Positions 25,191 through 36,816 of a DNA stretch of 64,000 bases are shown here, piece after piece. The translations under genes were made by a program, and so were the position numbers. Each line of letters opens with the position of its first letter. The stretch's first letter is position 1. The notes under the pieces were generated by a model. That model searched no databases. It was not told the DNA's origin and was given only the letters and a program-made list of their open reading frames with translations. Source of the stretch: Lottia gigantea (lineage: Eukaryota; Mollusca; Gastropoda; Lottiidae); assembly GCF_000327385.1 (NCBI RefSeq), contig NW_008709848.1, forward strand, positions 1,254,514 through 1,318,513, given 5' to 3'.

Positions 25191-28100
25191 CCTTGGTTTT
25201 CAACCTATTTTGGGTGGTGTCCCAAATCTTGATATGGCGCGGAAACACGTCTCAATTTTTTAATTCACCTATAGCGGAGAACTACGAAAAATGGAATCTG
25301 TAAAGATTCCAACAAACCTATGTAAAAAGGTACTACATGATTGTAATATTATTGTCTAACTGTAGTTATTTCAAAATACACTGAACATCAGACCAATTAT
25401 TCATTCAACAAAAAGCACTTAGCAACTGAATATCAGACTAAAGGACTTTCGCCTGTGATATAGAGGAGCTAGGAATGATTTAAAACCACATTACAACAAT
25501 GAAATAACTTCTGAGAAAGTGAATCTCAGGCTTAAGATTCATCGAGTGACATGCGACTAATTCTATTCACTCTCCGTGCCAAAATAAATAAATACAGTGT
25601 CAAAAACTTCTGACACGGCAGATTTTCAATGTCATAATATGGAATAAAATAACGACATTCCAGCCAAATATTCCAGTGGGTTCGTGAATAAATTGTTATC
25701 TATGTTACTGATTACACAAGATTGTATATATATATATATATATATACTTCCGATAATAATGGGGTATGAAACTACTCGGTTAGTCTAGCCAAGGAGAAAA
25801 ATGAGAAAAAAAATGAAATTACGATTGGAAATTCAAGAATTTTGATGAACTTCAAAAGAACTCGATCCTCGATGATTTTGAGAATGACAATGGCATCAAG
25901 ATTCGGGAATCTTTGGGAAAAAATCTTCGATTGCATAAAATTCAATGTAATATGGATGATGTATGGGAAAGTATCACCAAAGGTTTACACACCTTATGGT
26001 TTCCATACCTTCGGCGATTTAATACATTTCCGAAGAGCCAGACTAAAAACACATCGTCGAATTATTGGCCATTCCATGGAGACACATTCCCAATCGTGCG
26101 ATTGAATTCCAGGTTTGTGTATGTCTTCTATCGTGCTGATTGGCTGGATAGTGCCTTTAGTTAAGTGATGGTTTGCTTCAGTAGGTTGTCAATGGAACCA
26201 GCCTCTCTTTATCTTGGTCCATTTCTCCCTGTAGTTCTACCTCGCTCATCTCCTTGTTCAGTTTTGGTGTCTGATTATCTATCTGTTCACACTCTTCTTT
26301 TCTGAAGGTGAAGACTGATAACGCCTTGCAGTGTGCAAATTATTATCGTTGCAGGTTTTGCGGATTTTATCCTATAGTACCTTCCAAAGGACGAAGAACA
26401 CTTTACGTTTAAAACGATAGCAAGACGAATCAAAAGGATGGACTCGGTCCAGATTGTCAATAATATATAGAAACTAGAATTAATCACGTTTTGATGATCT
26501 AACACTATCAACCCAGCAGACAGAAAGAAGTTGAATTGTACACGTTCTCTCATATTCTCTATTAAATAAATATCTTCTGATCCTCGGAAAACTGGCAGTC
26601 AATTTTAAAGATGGTACCCTGCAAACGAAGCTAAGCATTTTCAGTTTGAACTAGTAACAGTTATTTCGGTAGTGGTGGTAAATCACACGGTCGCTTCCAG
26701 CAGTGGCTGTTTTCGTAGACTAGGTAGTTAATGGTAGTTGTGGTATTTGGATCTGGATCCGGATCAATTAGATAGTTTGGTAGTTAGTTTCGTAGTTGTG
26801 AAATCTACTGATCTAGTCGGGACGAATGACATGGGGTAACATTAATTTCGTTTCCATTACAATTAATAAAGCGTCAGTTCAAATCTTAGGGCAAGAGTCT
26901 ACTTAAGACTGGTATCGTTGCTGTCAAAGTTCTGAACAGTATAAAATGGGTTGGTTTGCTCACAATGGCCATGCAACAGCTACTTTAAGTCAATTGACAG
27001 ACCTCATCAGTTTATCCTAATACTGGGATGATTGAATTATATGATGTTCATCATGGAAGTTGATCAATTTTTCACCAATCTGATTATAGCGGCTGGTATC
27101 GGGGTAAAGACGTGTTAACGTGGTATAATGAAGAGATATGACTTTATATTATTTCCTATAATTTAATGGATAATGGGATATTTTACGGTTTCGTGAGAGC
27201 ATGTCGAGTGGTCCTGTGACAATCGATGTTTAAGACCCATTACCTATGCCAGGGGTCTTCAACATAGGGGCTTTTTTGAAATTCTAGTAACAACTAACAA
27301 GGCGTTTTGTACTAGTTATTTGATAATTTTAATCGTTCTATACAGTAATATTCTACGACATGAAAAGATTGCAAGGAAAACGAGAAAATCATGAAATAGT
27401 AAAGACTACTAGAAAGGGGGTAATGCAATCGAACAAGAGTCCTGAAAGAGGTAATACGCATATCTACCCAAAAACAAAGATGAGTTATTGTGACAACATT
27501 GTCAAAAATACTTACATATAACATTTATTACATTTTATCAAATTTGTTTCTTGAACTCCAATATAAAAATAAGAAGCAACATAAATTCTAATCAAAATAT
27601 TTATTAAATATAAATGGAAACCGTAGAAAAGTCTGTGAAGGAAGTTATCTGGATGACACCCTTCCTCTCTTAGTGGAGATGAAATCCTACTTCAGTAACC
27701 CCAAGGAAAACAGAGATCAATTTAACTCCCGTTATGAAACTGAATACAATGAAACTTGTTACAGTGACAAATTAAATTGAAACTATTGTTATTATACTGA
27801 CATTCTAACGCGTATTGTGATACGATGATTGCTTAAGATAATGTTTTGTTTTAAATTTGATATTACAGAATAACAGCGTTAGTTGAACAGATTTATAACA
27901 GGCAAGTAAGGATGATCGAGAATATCCAGTCGAGTCTCTTAATGACTCCTTATTATGGCGGCTCATGTCGGTTTCACCTTGCCGTATCCAGTAAAGCGTC
28001 ACAAAATATAACTAATGTGCAATGTGCATTCTAAATGCAAAGTTCTCGTCTCTATTTCTTACGCTTGAGAACATTGTATTTCTAAATTTGAAGATATTAT

Positions 28101-29380
28101 CACGGAAGAGGCTATATTATGAGAAAAATAGTTTGGTAAAAAAATCAAAGTGTGATCTATTGGTTAATAAAATTACATACATAGTTTGAAGTAGCAGAAT
28201 TGTGTTTATGAGACATTGGAACCATATAATATCATTGAGTCTCGCAGGAAAATGTAATTTGAATAAATGTTATAGAGTTATCATATGAGGAAGTTAAAGC
28301 ACCGTGAATATCAAACTGTAACCAACCAAACAACAAAGAATATATAAGCCACATCTCAGCATTTGGGCGTATATTGTCGATCCAATCGTTTATTGTTAAC
28401 TTTTTTTTTTTTAACTTTGGATGAGTTCTGAGAATCTAAAATTGTTAAGATGAAATTTGAGCAGATTGCAAAAATATGAGCGCTGTTTGTTGGGGTGTAA
28501 TGTAAACTTACTATGCATATTCTATATGTATGTTTTAAGTAAAAGTTTCCTGTTTTATTTTCCACATGTCGCCGGGGAGGTAGATCTGGTCCACTAGGAT
28601 TTGAAACTGAATGACTACACCACAAGACAGAACATAGTTAACGAGCAAACGCTCGGACGGCGACTACGCAGTTGATTCAATATTAGCTAAGGTAGGGATA
28701 AGCTATGATTGTTTTGTGTAATATAAATGGTAAAAGAAAGTAAATAGATATTAAAATACGAAATGTCACGCGGCTTGATGGACAGAATTGGGTTTATTCC
28801 AGCATAAGTTAATTTTGGAGTGTAATTCTCGACTATAATTCGAATCAATAATCAACTAAATAGAAATCAAATAAAAGAGGATTGTATTAATGGATTTTCT
28901 TGATTTGGTGTAAAATCTGTGATTCTTTTCATTGATTTAGTATTAGTTGATATTACCAAGCCTCTTAATGTTTACACTCAAACATCTTATTAGTCAGAAT
29001 CTGTTGGTTACATAGACCGCATAACAAAGGCACAAAATGAATGTAACATTGGCTTAAGGGTAATGGATGCAGCATTGAAAAAACACTGAATCAAAGCGTA
29101 TCAGCCAGTGACTGATGTGAATATATGATTGTTTCTAAGTTAGTAAACACTGGAGTTTCTCTGCCATATCATTCGACAAGGCAAGATCTGAACATTTCTC
29201 CACTATCAAACCAACATTACTAAATCATCCAATTGAATCAGATCCTACTACCACTGAACTGGAAACTGACGTAAACGTATCATCTACCAACCAACCACTT
29301 AAAACACTGGTGAGTTAATCACGGCGAATAAAACATTACGAATTACAAACCAACAATGCAGAATCATCCAATCATACTAC
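25191..29380. other. Gene-free stretch with possible hAT-like ends
   Basis: I recognise no gene. GGTTTTCAACC near 25197 and CCAGGGGTCTTCAAC near 27248 resemble the CAGGGGTTNTCAACC terminus of hAT miniature elements, but neither has a partner end nearby. A TA microsatellite lies at 25725-25746. On the minus strand a B-box-like GTTTCAAATCC (28598-28608) suggests a decayed tRNA-derived SINE. Confidence 0.45.
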
Positions 29381-29806
29381 CAACATCTACATGGTCTCTG
29401 ATAGCTAACTTGTCATCTACCACCAACTACCTATTTTGCGATATCGGCATCATCTGGAAGTGGACGTTAACAATGTTAGCTACCAACAACTACCTAGTGT
29501 GTTATATCGGCATCATCTGGAAGCGGATGTTAACTTGTTATCTACCAACGTCTACCTATTTTGCGATAGCGGCATCGTCTGGAAGCGGTCGTTAACTTGT
29601 CATCTACCAACGTCTACCTATTTTGCGATATCGGCATTATCTGGAAGCGGACGTTAACAATGTTAGCTACCAACAACTACCTAGTGTGTTATATCGGCAT
29701 CATCTGGAAGCGGATGTTAACTTGTCATCTACCAGCGTCTACCTATTTTGCGATAGCGGCATCATCTGGAAGCGGACGTTAACTTGTCATCTACCAACCA
29801 ATGCAA
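29381..29806 (+). repeat. 62-63-bp minisatellite with higher-order order
   Basis: The landmark CTACC that starts each unit lies at 29427, 29490, 29552, 29614, 29677 and 29739, giving units of 62 or 63 bp. Each unit carries GGCATCATCTGGAAGCGG. The units fall into types, one with CTACCTAGTGTGTTATATCG and the others with CTACCTATTTTGCGATA. The order repeats about every 187 bp, so a three-unit block was duplicated after the single unit had amplified. Several frames stay open through the array, but only as repeats of the same peptide. Confidence 0.9.
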
Positions 29807-29982
29807 CATTAGATCAGAATGGGAACTAGCTCAATGGTATCAATTTGCTTACTTGGTAATTTTATCGCCTTTTCCATGTTGATTTTAGAACATCATTTTG
29901 GACTGTCGCATAACGTATTTTATGTTATTATTTTTCATATATCAAGGCGAATCATTACATTTCATTTCACGCTTCTATGTCA

Positions 29983-30156
29983 CTGAAATTAATGATTATG
30001 TACGATATAGCCGTACTATATTTCGTTTTGAGAATTTTTTATTACGTATGAATTGAGACGAAGCTGTAACTGAAATTAATGATTATGTACCATATAGCCG
30101 TACTGGGGTTTGTTTTTACATTTTTATATGACATATGAATTGAGACAAAGCCGTCA
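29983..30156 (+). repeat. 87-bp tandem duplication
   Basis: CTGAAATTAATGATTATGTA starts at 29983 and again at 30070. Both copies continue with ATATAGCCGTACT and end with TATGAATTGAGACRAAGC. The two copies differ at roughly a fifth of positions in the middle part. No coding sense is visible. Confidence 0.8.
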
Positions 30157-33100
30157 TTCAGTAAGAGATGTCAATCAATAAAGGTAATAAAGCAGAAAGT
30201 ATATAACATTCAAGATTATTATACGGTCTACTATTGACTAGTATTTACTTTATAGTAGGCAAATGAAAGGAAAGAGTTAAACGTCACACCCTTTCACAAC
30301 TGAATGCTACAGACCACATGTACTTTTGGATTTGATTGATTTGATTTAGCATATGAAATACCAAGAGTGGATTTTCGTTATCGCGAGGAAAAACCTAATA
30401 ATTCATAAGAAACTATTGTGATTTGGGTGCTTCTTAACCCTGGAGTTAGGATGGAACACAAGACCGAAACCATGCACGAGTACTACGATAAAGATGGTGG
30501 AGATATGATTGACTTCATTGCTCACTACATCAGCTTGTTTTCCAGGTTGTAACTGATAAAGTTTGTTATTGTAATTTGTCTATATTAAACTAACTGGGTT
30601 CTAAACTAGTATTCAACGCTTACCTATCAAGTGTTGGAAAGATGACTAATTTCGGCAATGGTCATACGATTAAGCCAACCTGATTACAGACCACTGGCAG
30701 TGTATCCTTACACTCTTAGAGAGACAATCTGCTGGTTAGTTGGACACGACAACACAATAATAGGGCACATACATACAGAAAAAGGGTTGTTTCGTGTAAG
30801 GGATTTGTCCTCTTCGGCATTACATCAAGGATTTCGATTAAATGGCGATGAAAAAAATATTAACATCTGTTTTCTTTGTAATGACTTGCAAATAGGAAAC
30901 AGATCGTCCTATTTCCCTACACCATTTTATTATTTTTACCTTGTGGCACGGACTACTAACTCGTTATTTCCGCTATTAGCACGTATTTATCAACATGCAA
31001 TCCAAGACTAGACTGGTCGATATCGTCTGGATATATCAAGTTAAGAGGATATTCTTCCACTGAACCACTGACCTGCACCACAGCATGGACGAACTGGGGT
31101 TAAAATGGTGTTAAAATTGCCAGCACGGAAACTTCTTTATTGTTATCATTTCTAACTTAGAAACATTGAACCCTGATTTCACTTATCTGTAGGGAAGGGT
31201 GTGGTGGTGTATACCTTAGTTGACCGGTAGTTTAAAATAGTTGAACCCCATCCTGAAAAATTTACACTATCTCCTCCCTTGGGCCTGGACACACATTGCG
31301 CCTGTAGTGGTTTGTCGCATTCGGGAGTCTATGTAAATGTATTTTTGTCGCTATTTCAAGCGCAAGACACTGGAATCATCATCACAATACAGTTATATAC
31401 AGAGAGTATTGTGAATTAAAATATATCTACATGCACTGTAATTTTACAGCAATTTTCTTTCTCAATTACGTCAAATGTTATTCGATCTTTGAAAATCAGC
31501 CACGAGGAGTATTTCCTCGATCAATAACAATATGAACTATGTATTATCTAAACATGCGGGTAATAACTAACCAATTTATTCACTTTTCAAAATAAAGGAA
31601 TCATTTATTAAAGTATGACACTTCCGGTGACAACAGGAAACAATCGACAGATAGACAAGGCGGTGTATTTTTCTTAAATTAAAATCTAAATTACCACTGT
31701 TTGTCTATTCCATTAACCTCTGTTATTTAATAGTGTAATAATTACTTCAATCGAGAAACTTTCTTGGCCTATTGACATACATTCTTCCTTATAGTTTCGT
31801 GATTTATTTTAAGCAATCCATGCTGTTAGCGTCTGGGATTGTCTGCAAGGAATGCCGAGAGGACAAATCATGTTTCAGGAGAACGAGCTTGCCTCCGAGA
31901 GAGGCACGTGGTAGTTCTCTTGATCGCGAGTAATTAGGGTCTCTTGTTCAATTGAGGTATTGGTCGTTTCGCCAGACATTAAATATCCCGGATTCACGTC
32001 ACAAGCACTAATGTTCAATAAAATGATTACATGCCGTAGGGAACGGATCCTACATGAAACTCAGCGAAGAGACAGATTACGAGTTGGCTTGTCGTTAACT
32101 TGTGTAGGTCTATCACTACACATCGTCCGTCCACCTTTGAGAAGTGACGCACTGGAAAATATATGCTATATTAAGAGTCGTTAGGGTCATTGTATTCGAA
32201 ATAACTAGGTCCAAATCTGATGTCAGTAAGACAAATCCCTCCAGATATATCCTATAAATTTTTACGTTCCGGAACTTCAGAAACCAACACGTGCTGTGAC
32301 GTACTCCACTCATTCATGCCTAATTAGCCAATCACAATCCTAGAGAATATAATAGCCCGAGACTGTAATTTATCTTAACGCCTGGATGACAGAAACATCA
32401 GAACAAATCGTTAATCTCGATTATCAATTAATGAAAGTAGATTAATGAATAATAGGGTCAATGGGTATGAAAGTGGTCTGTAGCATCCATTAGAACTTTA
32501 AGAATCGATTGATCTTAAAGGCTATTTTATGACCCATTAATTGGATTAGCATTGACGTGGACAATAGAACTAAAACACACTTCGCCATTGAACCAAAACT
32601 ATCATTTTCTTTTATCATTTTTGATCGTATCTGCATGTTTTGAAGGTATATAGTTGTCTAATTCTTAGCTTTACCGTCTAAAACATCGTGTCCAAACCAC
32701 TCTCAATTGTCACACTTTCTCGAGGACAATGTCAAAAGCCGTCTTCGGGATTCGATGCTGAATTACTGAAGTCGATGCAAAATTCCCACAATATCGGTAA
32801 TCTGTTCCTCAAAATGAGAGAAAGAACTTTCAAAAATTAGGACTATAGCTTTCCGTGTTCCCTTGAAACACTACCTCTTAGCTTAAAACTAGCTCAGATC
32901 CTTATTCTGAGAACTGCTAAGGGTATCTAGATCCACACATGATTTTTATCTTTTAGGCAAGATTGATCAAATACAATACGGCGACACAAATACGAATATT
33001 ATTACAAACACACAATTACACGCTCAGTTCAAACCGATAGAAATTCAATTAAATCAAGCATATATCTGAATCATTAACTTTTAATCTCTCACAAAACAGA

Positions 33101-33397
33101 TTAAGTGGAATACATATCAGAAGAGGTCAAAGTAATGAAATAAAAGCCGTCAAGAAAAGAGGAAATGTTCGCTTTAATAAATATATTGACCAAAATAAAA
33201 AAAAAGTTACCAGACACGAAATACCTGATTAATTATTCAAAAAGCACTGATGTAAAAGCCTTAACGAAATTACAGATAGAAAGACTGTGCATTTAGTGAA
33301 CCAACCAATAGCAATGCACATAAAGCAGTGAATCATCAATAATTTGCACATGCTAGTAACACCTAAAAAGAAGAGAAATCCGCTAAGACAAACAGAG
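30157..33397. other. Gene-free stretch
   Basis: I recognise no gene. A 117-codon frame at 30658-31011 (plus strand) has no recognisable domain, no splice context and a chance-sized length. A tRNA-like stretch near 31,910-31,960 is too degenerate to call. The rest is AT-rich. Confidence 0.5.
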
Positions 33398-33910
33398 GAT
33401 ATTGATGGCAATGTCTATCAGTAAACATTCTAGAAAAGAAAATAACATTGATAGCAATGTTGGTGAACAGAGAAATCATTGAAGACTTTGATAGCAACGT
33501 CTATGGGTATAATAAATGGAATGGAAGACTTCGATCTTAATGTATATAATATGGCATTAAAGACAGCAAAATGATAGCAATTTGGAAAAAGAATAACTGC
33601 CATGAAAGGCATCGATAGCAATGTTTTTCCTTTTTAAAGAAACAATTGGCATGGAAGACATTGATAGCAATGTCTGTGGATTTTAAAGAAATAACGGGCA
33701 TGACAGACATTGATAGCAATGTCTGTGAGTAACGAAAAATCTGACAAGAAATACATTGATACATTTACCCATAGTCTATGGGTAAAAACTGACTTAGAAG
33801 ACATTGATAGTAATAGACTTAGGTAAAGAATAATTGCTGAGAAAGAAAATTGGTATCAGTGTATAAGATAAATCTAGAAATTAATAAAAAGGCCATCGAT
33901 AGCATTTCTA
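33398..33910 (+). repeat. Degenerate tandem array, unit about 55-60 bp
   Basis: About nine diverged units share the core GACATTGATAGCAATGTCTG, separated by A-rich spacers such as TTTAAAGAAATAACGGGCATG. The core is itself close to an inverted repeat (GACATTG...CAATGTC), so each unit could form a small hairpin. Outer units are strongly decayed and the central ones, around 33,650-33,725, are the best kept. Confidence 0.8.
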
Positions 33911-35984
33911 TATAGAATATAGTAATCAGATGGGAGATTTGAGAGTTTATCTATATACAGTCTTATAGACTTAATGAATGATATATTATATAAGATAACA
34001 ACATAATCAGATACCCTGCGATGATATACACTACCATTATACATAATCAAATTACATGTATACACAGCAATTCTTATTATAGACAATCATCATTGTTCCA
34101 TGAATTGTCTAAATATTCAACCAATCTGACAAATGTCAGTCGATCTAAACCCCAGACAAGGTATATATGAATATATCACGGTTACGTAAATTATTAGGAG
34201 AGTACAAATATTCTCTCTTCAGATGAAGAACTTGGGGTGGACTGGAGGGTGATACTAATCATCTTGCAAGGTTAATAAACAGAATGACAACGTGAGGGCA
34301 CTGTTGCCCCAACCCCCCTCCCCCCTCCCCAATACAGTGCTCCGGTTCTTTTGCACTTGCTACATGGTACTGTGCTTGACACAATAAAACATTTATGTAT
34401 GTATGTCGCATTATTTCTTTTATGTTCCAATTAAAGCCCCTGTTTCTAGTTTGTATATTATGTGATATTTACATCATACAAGAAAAAACATTTCTATCCT
34501 TAATTTTTATCAACTAATCTGGCTGAGAAACAAAGAAGATTTCTAAAAGGTAACTGTGATAATAATTTATTCTATATCATTATGTCTGAAGATGGCTTCA
34601 ACCAGATACACCAATGTATTGAAATCTTTTATCATATCTTCTGCTGTGAGACGAGAAAGGACACATGAACTCTTGGGTGAGGACATCCCTCCCTTGTCTC
34701 AGATCGCCTGAATTGGCGTTTATGGGCTTATTATTCTTGAAAAACTCGCTACACCCTTTGCAATAATAATAATTTGAAATTGCATATCAAATGCGTTTTG
34801 ATGGATATTTTGACACCTCAAAATCGTCAAAAATGCTCTTCCGGGTTTCTAGCTTTCAAAAACCCTCGAACGGTCGCTCTCTGATGCCGGTTTCTGGAAT
34901 GGGGTTGCTACTTGAAAAAAGTTGAGAACCTCGGTTATAAATGTAAGGGATATAATTCTCTTGGTAACTGTTTGATCAGTTTATACGAGTGTCATATTAG
35001 GATAAGTAGTGGTTTTTACAGACATTACAGGGGTTAATAATGTCCCTATGTAAGTGAAGCAGGTCAGAGAGTCTGACATAAAAACGTACAGTCGTGCGGA
35101 TTGGGCTACAAACCAACACCCCGGTTTGTACAACATCATTGCTCAATGCATGATGTATGACCAGTACATGTATGTTAAGTTTGAACATTGTAATGTAAAA
35201 GCTGCCACAATCACTTTCTGATCATATTGTATTTTCAGCTTATACGCAGCTGTACTATTTGTTGAGAATAACCGATTTCCTGTTTTTCTGCTTACATAGA
35301 CGTGGAATTATTTGACTATAATGTGTTGATTCTGTGTCTTCAGAAGTAAGTATAGGATCTTATATCGGATCTGATTCTCTAAAGCTATGTAGAAAATATA
35401 ATTATATTTGACAACATATTGTAACTATCAGCCCGGCTGGATTCGTTTCCCGCCTCAATATAATAATATCGTCTTGTATCTTGGCCCATTTCAACAAAAT
35501 TCAAGCGAAATTTGTAATAGCAGCCGAGTTGGAGGCAGGTTTAAACCACATTTCGCCCTTCTAATTAGCAAAATCTATGTGTTTAATTACCCCAATCAAA
35601 TTATTCCAGTCTACAATAACCCCACACATTTTATATAAACACTACAGCTAGCTTTAAAAACTTGTTATTTTAAGTTCATCTAATGATTTTCTTTCCCTTT
35701 TATCTCAACTGGGAACATTTGGTATTCATTCACTTAGATTGCTTTTTCTCTGAATCTGGCTGTTTGAGCTGATTATTGCCAGAGTAAAGAGGCTAAATGT
35801 TGACTGATTATAAAATTATTGAATTATTTGGAATAATTGGAGAATGCTGTAGATATTTGGATTTTGTTAGTGTTTCTATTAAGGTGAACTTTCTCTGGAT
35901 AATTTGTACATAGACGTAGATTATTTTGAGACCAAAACCTTGTATAATTTGGATTTTATATGATAGTTCTGATTTCCAGTGCCA
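33911..35984. other. Gene-free stretch
   Basis: I recognise no gene. A C-rich run lies at about 34,306-34,330. Near 34,920 the sequence GTTGAGAACCTCGG resembles the right end of a hAT-type element but lacks a visible left end. Confidence 0.45.
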
Positions 35985-36275
35985 GTAATCATCATTATAA
36001 ACACCACCAAAAACTTTTTCACGATAATCGTAGTCATCATCATTACAATTATCGTCGTTGTCATTATCAAGACCTTCACTATCATCATCATCATCGTCAT
36101 CATCATACCTATTGCCAGCATCATCACCATTATCGAGATCGTCATTAGCATCATGCGCATCATCATCGGCATCATTCATCATTATCATCATCGTCATCAT
36201 CAACCCCATTTTAGTGGTCGTTAGCATCATCATCGTCACGATTGTTGTCGTCATCATCGTCATTCATCATCATCG
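35985..36275. repeat. CAT/ATC trinucleotide microsatellite
   Basis: About 290 bp consist mainly of imperfect ATC/CAT triplets with interspersed ATT and GTC. Because the unit is three bases, every frame on both strands stays open. The minus strand reads as Asp- or Met-rich and the plus strand as His-, Ser- or Ile-rich. These frames are by-products of the repeat and not genes. Confidence 0.95.
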
Positions 36276-36696
36276 CTGAATGCACACAGTAGGGTTTAAC
36301 AATATATCGTTCACTGTGACTATCGTAAAGAAGAAATAAAAGCCGAAAGATTCAGTGTTGATATTGCCACAACCGGACATTAGATAAACTAATCCACGTT
36401 AATCGATTTGCTCTTGATGGGCTTCTTTCAGCACTTATTTCTTCATTAGTGCTATAAATAAACATCTATTGTCTGCTTCCTAATTAAAATCTTAATGTCA
36501 TTTGGTCAACATTGGCTATTTAAATGACAATCAAGTGGTCATTTCCATTCCTAGACAGAAATAAGACACCTTACTAATTGCAGTCTGCTTCCTACAGCCA
36601 ATATTTGGCGATTTCTTGGAAGTGTCAAATTTCTAATTCGGTGATTCACTGATGTACTTTTGCCTCCTGTGTCTATAACCCAGTGGTTGATTACGC
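36276..36696. other. Gene-free stretch
   Basis: Nothing recognisable lies between the trinucleotide repeat and the miniature transposon. Confidence 0.5.
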
Positions 36697-36816
36697 CAGG
36701 GCTCCGGTCCACAAAAATTCTGACGATAAGAATTAGTCGTAAATGTGAAATTTTACATTCGGCTATATCATATTTACGACAAAATTGATCGTAGAATTTT
36801 GTGGAACGAGGCCCAG
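36697..36816. mobile_element. Harbinger-like MITE, 114 bp
   Basis: The left end GGCTCCGGTCCACAAAAATT and the right end, read on the minus strand as GGCCTCGTTCCACAAAATTC, are inverted repeats. The match continues through ACGAT and the inner TCGTAAAT, so nearly the whole element folds into one hairpin. It is flanked by CAG at 36697-36699 and 36814-36816, a possible 3-bp target duplication as PIF/Harbinger-type elements make. It has no coding capacity and would depend on a transposase elsewhere. Confidence 0.8.

Noticed and set aside
30658-31011. 117-codon plus-strand frame
   Set aside because: Chance-sized, with no recognisable family and no neighbouring exon-like segments.
31910-31960. tRNA-like stretch with GTTCAATTG
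   Set aside because: Only a weak B box is present, and no cloverleaf or acceptor stem can be drawn.
35808-36263. 151-codon Asp-rich minus-strand frame
   Set aside because: It is the translation of a trinucleotide microsatellite, and frames on both strands are open through the same run.
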